From Scolanthus callimorphus (lineage: Eukaryota; Cnidaria; Anthozoa; Actiniaria; Edwardsiidae): a stretch of 64,000 nt of DNA. The notes below the pieces were generated by a model that worked only from the letters and a program-made list of their open reading frames with translations, had not been told where the DNA came from and searched no databases. The stretch covers positions 27,075,355 through 27,139,354 of the forward strand of contig CM066921.1 in NCBI GenBank assembly GCA_033964015.1, in the 5' to 3' direction. The translations under genes were made by a program, and so were the position numbers. This document shows, piece by piece, positions 1-9,700 of this stretch (the stretch's first letter is position 1; the number at the start of each line of letters is the position of its first letter).

Positions 1-1465
1 TGTTAGCCTCCCGACTAGTGTCCCCTACCATTACTTGACTGATAGCTGTTTTTAGCAATATTGGATACTCATGACTGGCAGGTGTGAGTGTTGCATGTAC
101 TGACTGCACTTCACCGTCTCTTGGGGTTTGGGGTTCATTATTCCTAGGGGTGGGGGCAGGGGGGGCACTCGGTTGACTCTCTCCATCGCAGAGAGTTGTG
201 TGATGTTTACCACCACAATGCCTACAGCGGAATTTGGATGAACATTTGGCACTGCGGTGGGATGATGACAAACAATTATAGCACAGCCCTCCCTTGTAAG
301 CAATGGATTTCCTGATCTTTACATCCGTAACTGTGGTGCATTTATTGGCAGGGTGTTCACCTTTACAGTATGGGCACAGACGGGTCTTCGATCCCCCCTT
401 CCCCTGTGACGGGGAGCCACCCACCCCAGTGAAAAATGATGCTGTTGGTGTAGGAGCCGAAAGAGGGGTGGTTGATGTCTCGAGGACTCTGAGCTCACGT
501 TTTAGGGCCTGTCGTAGGTCCTGGATAGACCAGTCATCTCCCTCCTGACTCCTGGCCAAATTCCGCTTAGTTTCGTCAGGCAACTTCCCCAGGATAACTG
601 GCACAAGAAGGTCCCCAAAGGTGTCCTGGGTTTTACCTAATGCTTCAAGTGCTCTTATATTGGTTTCCATGGAGTCGTAGAAAGGGCGTAAGCTATCAAT
701 ATGGCTTGAGGGATATGGTAATTCCAAAAGTGCTGCCATGTGGGCATTGACAATTCTATGATTTTGGCCAAAACGTTCCTTTAAAGTTGCTATTGCTCTA
801 GCATAGTTTTCTCCACTGATTGGGTACCCCCCAATTGCCTGCTCTGCCTCCCCAGACACTTGGGCCTTTAAATAATTAAATTTGTCGACTTCAGGTAAGC
901 CTGGTTTCTGATGTACAGCCACGTTGAACGAATCCCAAAAAGATAGCCACTTCATTGGGTCCCCACTAAATACTGGTAAACTTAGCTTGGGGAGGCGACT
1001 ACTGTATGAAATGGTGTTCATAGAAACAGGAGGGGTTTGAACTTGAGATGTATGGGGTTGAAACGGCGCAGCGCTTGTGCTGAGATTCACTGGACCTTGT
1101 ACGGGTTGTTGAGGTGAACTTGGGCCTGGGGGAGGGGCGACAATGGGATCTGATACAGCAGGACAATTAGCAATAATAACACTTAGCTTAGACATGATTT
1201 CTGCTATTTCCCCTTGAATTGTCTCCGCTTCGATGATTTCCGCCTCCAGATCTTCTTCTTTGACGACTTTAGGAGCGATTTGAGTGTCCAGTTCCTCGAG
1301 TTTTCCGGCCTTTTTTTGTAGTTGTTCGAGCGTGCACTTTGCGGCTGCACGCACGAGTTCCGACATCCCATCGTTCGCAAAAAACTCCTCTGCTTTCTTT
1401 AACAATTTAGTCAAATGGCCCCGGTGGCCTCTCCGAGATGCATATAGTTTTTGTAGCTCCTCCAT
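1..1465 (-). CDS. BEL/Pao retrotransposon gag (5' part of gag-pol), open at the left edge
   Basis: The frame opens at an ATG at 1465 and stays open to base 2, about 488 codons, so the 3' end lies outside the window. Visible parts: a charged, helical N-terminus (about residues 1-110); a Pro/Gln-rich linker; a region from about residue 155 to 310 that looks like the DUF1759 / Pao gag domain (starts near LPKLSLPVFSGDP, with WLSFWDSF); then three zinc knuckles. These are CPYCKGEHPANKC near residue 364, CYNCLSSSHRSAKC near 395 and CRHCGGKHHTTLC shortly after. That triple arrangement is usual for BEL/Pao gag. The start is supported by a primer-binding site and LTR directly upstream. No frameshift or stop is visible, so the copy may be young. 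Protease, RT and integrase would lie to the left. Confidence in family is high from the knuckles plus DUF1759-like region. Confidence 0.85.
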   Translation of the reverse strand, partial: MEELQKLYASRRGHRGHLTKLLKKAEEFFANDGMSELVRAAAKCTLEQLQKKAGKLEELDTQIAPKVVKEEDLEAEIIEAETIQGEIAEIMSKLSVIIANCPAVSDPIVAPPPGPSSPQQPVQGPVNLSTSAAPFQPHTSQVQTPPVSMNTISYSSRLPKLSLPVFSGDPMKWLSFWDSFNVAVHQKPGLPEVDKFNYLKAQVSGEAEQAIGGYPISGENYARAIATLKERFGQNHRIVNAHMAALLELPYPSSHIDSLRPFYDSMETNIRALEALGKTQDTFGDLLVPVILGKLPDETKRNLARSQEGDDWSIQDLRQALKRELRVLETSTTPLSAPTPTASFFTGVGGSPSQGKGGSKTRLCPYCKGEHPANKCTTVTDVKIRKSIAYKGGLCYNCLSSSHRSAKCSSKFRCRHCGGKHHTTLCDGESQPSAPPAPTPRNNEPQTPRDGEVQSVHATLTPASHEYPILLKTAISQVMVGDTSREAN

Positions 1466-1481
1466 CCTGGTCACGGCACCA
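1466..1481 (-). other. Primer-binding site of the BEL/Pao element
   Basis: On the minus strand the LTR end (..GTGACA) is followed by TTT and then TGGTGCCGTGACCAGG, complementary to the 3' end of a tRNA that would end in CACGGCACCA. The gag ATG begins 1 base after it. A TGGTGCCGTGACC-type site beside the LTR is typical of BEL-like elements; I did not identify the tRNA. Confidence 0.7.
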
Positions 1482-1484
1482 AAA

Positions 1485-1739
1485 TGTCACGACGAAAACG
1501 AGTAAAGAAGGTTCAATGAAATATGGAGGAGTACACTTAGAATCTGTGTTTAATGGCGACTAAATCACAACGTGCTTCTCACATTACATCACGTGATCTC
1601 GTTCCACAGGGAACCCGTACTAATCACAATCAAATCTAACTGTAACAACTTGCAGTACGCTAACTATGAAAGTGTCTCAAATGTCACTTAATGAGAGAGA
1701 GTTTAGAGGAATAGTCATGCAAGGAAATGAGTTCAGACA
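1485..1739 (-). repeat. 5' LTR of the BEL/Pao element (255 bp)
   Basis: Read on the minus strand, the stretch starts TGTCTGAACTC and ends GTCGTGACA, giving 4-base inverted ends TGTC/GACA as expected for an LTR. Its inner end is three bases from the primer-binding site. The outer end was chosen from the terminal TGTC; the partner LTR is off the window, so the boundary is a prediction. Confidence 0.6.
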
Positions 1740-2600
1740 CCTTAAAAAAATTTCTAATTATGAAAAAAATATTTCTTTTTGCCATAGTTCGCTAGTCCAT
1801 TCTATAAGCTTTCCAACGATATATAGGTTGATATGTTTTGGTTAAACTAAGGACGTGTATGATTTTTTTTCGAACACGTGCGCGAAGGTTCTCAGTAACC
1901 TTAAGGCATGGCTCTAAAATGACGGCCTGCTTTTTTGTAACTTCGTTATTTTTCAACGAATATCTTTCAAACTTGGTCCACAAATACGTTTTCGAATTCT
2001 GATTTCGATGAAGTTGTTGTTGCCATGGTAACGATGTCACGTGACTCGCCGTCCGCCATTTTGGATGAAACTTTTAGCGCCCGTGCAGGTCAGGATATTC
2101 AGACATTTTTTTACAATATCACATATTTCAAAAGCACGAAAAATCTGATAATTTCCTATTTATTGAGAAATCCCAAGTTTTCCAGTTAGTTTCATTTGAA
2201 GGTAGTCGTCCTGTATCTAAATATGTCTGTTTACCTTTTAATTTCACCGTTACCTGTGTGACTTCAGAGGGTCTAAATAAAAATTCCAAGATGGCCGTCA
2301 CTGAGTCACGTGATAAGCGTTTCCATGGTAACGAAATATGTTAAAATATAGCTCTATTCTTATCTATATATATTGTAAAGCGCTTTAGAATTTTTTTTAT
2401 AATTAAGCGCTATAGAAATTCTATTATTATTATTATTTATTATTATCTTATTGAAATTATTGTACTGCCCAATTTTGATGATGATCCATACAATAGAACA
2501 GGAGTTATGAAGAATAATCCCTTTTTTCAGGCAAATGGGTTTTGAGCCAATATAATGCCACTTAGTATTTGGGAGAAGCTGCTCATTTTAAATTGACCGG
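1740..2600. other. Non-coding stretch with one LINE/SINE-type tail
   Basis: No supported gene. AT-rich sequence with short open frames that look random. The only recognisable item is the AAGCGCTT-type retroposon tail at 2372-2452. Confidence 0.5.
2372..2452 (+). repeat. Retroposon 3' tail (TGTAAAGCGCTT..AAGCGCTATA..(ATT)n)
   Basis: Contains TGTAAAGCGCTT, then about 20 bases, then AAGCGCTATA and a (TTATTA)-rich microsatellite. The same pattern ends the LINE at 24846-27368 and the SINE at 9096-9490, here in plus orientation. Probably the 3' remnant of a truncated copy of that family. Confidence 0.55.
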
Positions 2601-3246
2601 ATCATGTGAAATAGTGCACTCGCGACCCAAGAGATTATATGGAGACACTTATCTCGCGATCGGAGACTGAAACGATCGGGGCGATCGTGATCGTGCGGAT
2701 AGAACACTATTCTATCCAGGAGATCGATGCGATTGCGTGAGACTGAATGAGATGATATATATGTTATTTACCGGCTGGGAGGTCCGGATCGTGAAATACC
2801 GTGACCGAGGTCACGGTATTTCATGATCTGGACCGACCCCAAGCCGGTAAATAATATATTTATTTTTTTGCTTTCACTGAAACAGCATAAAACTTCACAG
2901 AAATTAGTGCGCGCGCGATTCATCAGGACCCGGGTTCCGGATCGTAGGATTCCGGCCCGCTCGCGAGCCAATCAGAGCGCGCGATTTGATGGATACCGGA
3001 CCGCTGAAAAAATAAATGGAGAGATTCAAAAGCGATCGAAAGCCACTGATGCGATCGGAATGTATCCCAAATTTTATTGTTTCGAGACCAGCAGTCATTT
3101 CGGTCGCCTACACTTTCAAAATGGCCGCGCAAAACATTAATATCCTGGACTCACTTGATGCAATCGGTGACATCATATGGAAACATACTATACGCTCGCA
3201 TCGAATCGCATGAATCTCACAGATCGTGAGTGCACTATTTCATGCG
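2601..3246. repeat. Inverted-repeat element enclosing a long palindrome
   Basis: The outer arms TGAAATAGTGCACTC (near 2607) and its complement GAGTGCACTATTTCA (ending near 3244) face each other about 640 bp apart. Inside, 2756-2862 is an imperfect palindrome: GTGAAATACCGTGACC pairs with GGTCACGGTATTTCA, with further pairing of the flanking ACCGGCT/AGCCGGT. No coding sequence is visible. It looks like a foldback or nested non-autonomous DNA element; superfamily unknown. Confidence 0.45.
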
Positions 3247-3331
3247 ATTGGCGAGACTAAAGAGATCTAAGAGATTATATGGAAACCAGCCTTTAGAGCA
3301 AAATGCCTATTCTTCCACACACACACCCCGA

Positions 3332-3472
3332 TGGGGACTTCCATATTTTTGGGCGAGGGTGCTCGTCGTACCTTTCAGGGTTTAAAATCAGGCCTCTGGT
3401 ACCTTTTAGGTGGCAAAATCGAAAGTTCCCGACGAGCACCCCCGCCCCAAAAAATATGGGACTCCCCCCCGG
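3332..3472. mobile_element. Short foldback MITE beside a splice donor
   Basis: The arms ATGGGGACTTCCATATTTTT and AAAAAATATGGGACTCCCCC, plus GGTGCTCGTCG / CGACGAGCACC, pair around a short loop. Outside are AC-rich repeats (ACACACAC left, ACACACAT right) that could be an 8-bp target duplication. The C/G-rich ends resemble the polyG-ended elements at 32073 and 35954. Its right end lies about 6 bases inside the intron from the donor of the F5/8C exon of gene A. Confidence 0.5.
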
Positions 3473-3483
3473 GACACACATAC

Positions 3484-3779
3484 CTTGGGATAGGCACTCC
3501 AGTGAATACCATCTAAACTGCTACTGATCTCAAACGTTGTCACCCACTCCTTATACCCATTGTTGTTCTGTCCTTGGGTGGCGACTTTGGTAATCAGTTT
3601 CCTCTCCAGGAGGTCAATCATGAGATAGTCCGTCTTCGTGTTGGATTTGCTGGCAGCCCAAGACTTTCGACCATTAAGTCTCCCTTCTTTTGCAGGAAGA
3701 CCCGTATATGCAGAGGAAGAGCTGATTTGTGAGTCACCAATGGAACCGTCCTGCATCCCTAACGCCCTACCAGCACAAA
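3484..3779 (-). CDS. Gene A exon: first two thirds of an F5/8 type C (discoidin) domain
   Basis: Acceptor TTATAG precedes the exon and donor AAG|GTATGT follows it. Translation starts [17 protein letters not shown], the usual beginning of an F5/8C domain (Cys, then LGMQDGSI), and continues with [40 protein letters not shown] and GIHWSAYPK. It is 296 bp, the same length as the gene B exon at 28111-28406 and differing from it at only a few residues. The domain lacks its C-terminal third, including the closing Cys. Confidence 0.85.
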
Positions 3780-6700
3780 CTATAAGAAAATGAATTAACC
3801 TTTTCTCAGCTTAAAGTCACAAAAAGAATTTCGTCTCTGATGCTGCCAACCGTGAGGCTGCCATATAGTTGGCCGGGGATGATCGTCGTATCTTTTAGGG
3901 GTTAAAATCACGGGATAGGGCTAAGCTTGATCTGCAATGAAGTTTGATTAAGTAGATTGGATCGTTTAGGGCTCTAACACGGCGGTAAACATCAAGAAAG
4001 AGATAGTGTACTTGTTGACAAGACGATAAATTAGACAACATCAATGCAGCATTTTACTCTAAGGCGGAAATTCACAAACACACAGCAGTTGCTATTGTTT
4101 CAAATCATGCGTTTATCATGGGTTGAAGTGATTCGTCATTTACTCTGCGTCTCTCGCAGAATGCGCGGCCGGACGTTAAACATAGCGATGTATCTAACAA
4201 GAGCTAACAACCGCTCCTGACTGGGAAATGCATTGTAAAAATAGGCTCTTGCAATTCGTCTGTCACGTAAATGTACTGCTGGAGAGCAACTAATAATATT
4301 TACTTTTGAACAAGCGTATCAGGTATTATTAAATCCATATCTTCGCGCCACCGTGTAATATCCTCTATATACGAATCTGCTCTACACAAATGTATTGTAA
4401 ATCAACAAAGAAACAGAAACTCATAACTCGAGGGAAAAACAACGGTCTTTCAAAATGCGATCTCTCTTACTTGTTTCGCAGTTGGTCCCATCATAACCAG
4501 GTACGCATGCACAGGTGTAACTGTTCACGTGATCAGCGCATGATCCGCCATTTTGACACGGGTTGCTCGCACACTCGTTGATGTCTGGAACAAGATGTGA
4601 ACTCTCAATTTTGTCACAAATAGCAAAACAACGATCTTTCACAATGCGATCTCTCTTACTTGTTTCGCAGTTGGTCCCATCATAACCAGGGACGCATGCG
4701 CAGGTAAATCTGTTCACGTGATCAGCGCATGCTCCACCATTTTGACACGGGTTGCTCGCACACTCGTTGATGTCTGGAACAAGATGTGAACTCTCAATTT
4801 TTTCACAAATAACAAAACAACGATATTTAACAATGCGATTTCTCTTACTTGTTTCGCAGTTGGTCCCATCATAACCAGGTACGCATGTACAGGTGTATCT
4901 ATTCACGTGATCAGCGCATGCTCCACCATTTTGGCATGGGTTATTCGCACACTCGTCGATGTCTGGAAGAAGTTTTGAACTCTCAATTCAATTGTTGGCT
5001 AAAAATTGCGAGTATACCCGAGTTTTTTAGGAAAGTGTAAAGGAAAGTAACTGTGCTTATATAGCGCTTATCCTCAAAGCGCTTTACATTTATGGATTAC
5101 TCATCCTACCAGTTCTATAAACATGAATCAATTATTTTTAATATTGAGTTTGGCCTTACTTGTCTCACAGTTAATCCCAGCAAACCCAGCCACGCATGCG
5201 CATAAATATCTGTCCACGTGATCAACACATGATCCGCCATTTTGACACGGGTTACTCGCACACTCGTTGATGTCTGAAAAATCAATGGGAGTGCAGAAGT
5301 ATTTATGACAATGACAACGTATAACACTTCTAAATTCATGATTAATCATTTCAACATCATTATTTCTGACACTCAAAGGCAAAGAAAAAACTTCTGAATA
5401 TTTAATGCGAACAGCATTCTAGTTTTCAGAGCTCCTTGGCTCGTCTGCTCGCCCTCCATGTGAGGGCCTTAGCTGATTGGCTGATTTTTAAAGTTAGGGC
5501 ATGCGCAGAAAGGTGTTACTCTCAACGGCTGTGTCAATCTCGTACCCAGAGCCCGTCATCTTTTGGCCAGCGGCAAAGATTCAGGGCTCTGGGGGAATCG
5601 ATTTTTTAAAACCCAGATTCTGGGTTTCCGGTTTGATTGTTGTATGAAAGTTCGTTACGTTTTTGACCTACCACGCATGCTCACAAATCGGATTCCCCCA
5701 GGGCCCTGAATCTTGCCGCTGGCCAAAAGATGACGGGCTCTGGGTACGAGGTTGCGGCTGTGTATCAAATCTCGCGCATGCGTCATTGGCTGTCACCAGG
5801 TCTGGCTTCGAGAACCAAGAAACAGAAACTCATAACTCGAGGGAAAAACAACGATCTTTCACAATGCGATCTCTCTTACTTGTTTCGCAGTTGGTCCCAT
5901 CATAACCAGGTACGCATGTACAGGTGTAACTGTTCACGTGATCAGCGCATGCTCCACCATTTTGACACGGGTTACTCGCACACTCGTTGATGTCTGGAAC
6001 AATATGTGAACTCTCAATTTGATTATTGGCTTAAAATTGCGAGCTTACTCGAGTTTTGGGGAAAGTAAAGTAAACTAACTGTGCTTATGTAGCGCTTATC
6101 CTCACGGCTCAAAGCGCTTTACATTTATGGATTACTCATCCTATAGAAACCAGTTGTATAAACATCAGTGTATTTAGTATGGTGAGTTCTGTGACACAAA
6201 AAATACCCCAAGGTAAAACCAATGATTTTTAATAGAAGAGTTTGGCCTTACTTGTCTCACAGTTAATCCCAACAAACCCAGCTACGCATGCGCATGAATA
6301 TCTGTCCACGTGATCAACACATGATCCGCCATTTTGACACGGGTTACTCGCACACTCGTTGATATCTGAAAAATCGATGTGAAAACAAAAGCTTTTATGA
6401 CAACGACAATGTATAACATTTATAATTCATACATCATTTCAACATTATTTCTGAAAGGCAGAAAACACTCCTGAATATGTAATGAGACAACATTCTTGTA
6501 TCCAGAGCCCCTACGCGGCTCGTCTGCTCGCAGGGGAGGATCTGGGGACATCCATTTGAGGGCCTTCGCTGACTGGCTGATTTCGAACGATGGGGCATGC
6601 GCAGTTTTTCTCAATGGCTCTGGTATCAAATCTCGCGCATGCGTCTATGGCTCTCACCATAGGACTGGGTTCGAGAATGACGCGACAAATGTTTTACTCA

Positions 6701-9700
6701 CTAGTTTCACAGTTGGTTCCAGAATAACCAGGTACGCATGCGCATGTATATCTGTTCACGTGATCAGCGCATGATCCGCCATTTTGACACGGGTTACTAA
6801 CACACTCGTCAATCTCTGGCAAAATAACAATGGTTTGAGTACTCGGTGGCATGTAAGAGATGTAAACTTTACAATGACAATTACGATGACCGTGACCATG
6901 ACCATGATCGGTATTCAAAGGCAGGTATTCAAAACGAATACCACTACATGTTTTCATAAGCTTTATTAAAAAATCAATAAACTGTGGTATCACATTCATC
7001 ATCTGATGCTCTTCCAGCGAGCCATAGAAAAGCTACCTACTTTCTAATCTACTGTACTTGCACTCGTCATTAGGGAGTTGTTAAACTGTAATGAACATCG
7101 CCAACCCATTTAAGGTCACAGAATATCCATTAAAGTTTGAGCGGTAAACGCGTGTCATTCTTACTTGACTATATTTTTTTAAAAACGCACTTATATTCCA
7201 CCGCTGTTGGAAATGGTCCTTTACATAAGAAATATTTTAGTGTGCTTTTTGTAATAACCTACTTTTTCAAACAAGATAAAAATAATAATAATAATAAAAT
7301 AATAATAATATATATCGAGAATATAACGTGTTCGTGATCGTGTCCAAATAACATTGATGGTGACCGTGACAAAACCGTGACCGTGATGTTGACAGAGAGT
7401 GAAAAGTATTCACTGCATTTACAGACAGCATCAGTGTCATCTTTTTACGCTTTACATTTTGTCTGAAACTAATGCAGTGGCTTTCTATACTCACCTTCAC
7501 AACACCTTCCCGTGAATCCGAGTATGCACTCACAAGTGAAGTTTTCTGCTTCATAGTTTGGGTGACATGAAGCGCCGTTTCTGCAGGGTTCGTGTTCACA
7601 GGGATCCTGAAAAAGAGAGAGAGCAATCACAATGTTTAATTTCTATGTCATTGGTTACATATTGTTTCGCCCTATTCCTAGAAGTTTTTGTTTTTTTCAA
7701 AAACCTCGTCCCGTCAGATTTCGCGGGGATACTGAAATTAATAAGTACCGGTGAAGTATTTACAGAACCGCAAATAGAAGTAGAACTGAAGCTGGATCCA
7801 ATAAAGGACCTATCAACCAGTGGAAATGTAAGAAAGTATAATAAAATTGAATGGTTGATTAACAGCTTATAATTCATGTAATACGACATTTCGGTCAGCC
7901 AGTGCCGACCTTCTTCAAGTAATGGAGAATATTTACATTGGTTAAATGCTATAAATAAAAAAACCCTTCAAAATTCAAACATGAAATCAGGGAAGTGTAT
8001 ACAAGTGGAGTGTCAAGTAACAGAAAGTTCCATAGATACACATACTCAGAAGGTTTAAGGCAAGGCACTCGCTAGGATGGTCACAAAACTTAGGGTGTGG
8101 TCTATATTCGATACGTTTGAAGATATCAGTACGGTAGATATTTCAGCTTGTAGGGAATATCAAAATTAGCATATTTACATTAACGTTTCTATGACAACGT
8201 CAAATATGACCTTTGAACTCACAGTTTAAACATTTTCACAAACTGCCACTGTAGACAAGGAAAATGCATTGCTAGTGAACATTTCTCTATTGCGAATAAA
8301 GGGACTTACCTAAGGGTTCATTAAGCTAATTGGAAATCGTGCACAGCATTTTTAATTACAAAGTTATTAAAAGGATATCAAATTTCACTTGTCCTAAAAT
8401 AGGGTTCCTATTGAGAAAGTCAACATATCCAATTAGATCAATGATGCCTGTCACAACCTGAATCACTTCACGTTACAAAATTCTCAGCAATTCTAGCCTT
8501 TCCTTGTCCACAAAGGCAGTTTTTAAAAACCGTTGAAATGCAGAGTTCAAAGGTCACATTATATGTTGCTATAAAAACGTTACCTAAAATATATCAATTT
8601 TGTGAACCTCTACAACTTGAAGTCTGTTCTGCAATGATATTGTTAAGACTTTGGAATAGACCACCCCCTAAGTTGTTTCGACCAATTTTTGCGACAACCT
8701 TTCCTTAAACATTCTGAGTATATACCGTTTCCGGGATATGTTGTCACTGGAAAAAGCAACAAAGCTTGGTGCGCTAGGGAGTATGGGTAAAGATTTATTT
8801 GAATTTCTGTAAAATATTATAAACAAGATGCTTAGAAATGTGCTGAAATTTGATCATTTTACCTGTGGCTGCGATTATTGTCTGAATTCAGATCAAACAG
8901 TAGCAGTTTAGATGCCCCCATCGTCCTTTGCGCTTCAAGCTTATAGGCTTTATGGGTGACAACATTTCCCGGAAACGGTATATACATAAAGATCTAGCAG
9001 CTGAAGTTGTTGACATTTTCGTCTCTTGTATTGAGACCTTTAGGGGATAAAGTTTGTTTATATAAAAAAATATTATTTACTACTGAAAGAATAATAATAA
9101 TAATAGATTGCTTATATAGCGCTTTTATCATCGCTCAAAGCGCTTTACATTAACGGATAACTCATCCTATAAGAACCAGCTTTATAAACATGAGTGTGTG
9201 TTAGTATTGTGAGTTCTATGACACTGAGGTTGGGCAACTTCCGACGGTCCTAGTGGTTCTTTAACGTCCCTCTGGTTCCGGTTAGTGTAGTGTATGTGAG
9301 AGACGGGGCCTACGGTTTAACGTCCTTATCCGAGAAGACGCGAAGGTCTAACCATTTTGCAGATGTTAGAGCAAAGGCAGCACCTTCTCCTCAATTATTA
9401 GAAAAGACCCTGAGTGTTGGCCCGGCCAGGGTTTGAACTCCCAACCTCCCGAACATAAGCCCGGCGCTCTACCACTGCGCTAACCGGTCGTCGGTAATAA
9501 ACAAGAACTCGGATCTCTGGAGGAAATTAAACGCAAATACAAAACTTCAAGGAGTGGAAGCCATTTAACAGCAAACCAATCAGGGATAATGCACTTAGTC
9601 GTCATGAAGTCAGCAAAGCCGCGTTTTGATTTAGTTCGCAATTTGATTGGCTGAAAGACGAACAAGTCTTCTCTCGACCATGCAATAGAAACGCTGACTA

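Noticed and set aside
9405..9490. tRNA gene on the minus strand
   Set aside because: A and B boxes are present but the acceptor stem does not close and the sequence continues into a SINE body with partial copies elsewhere, so it is a SINE head.
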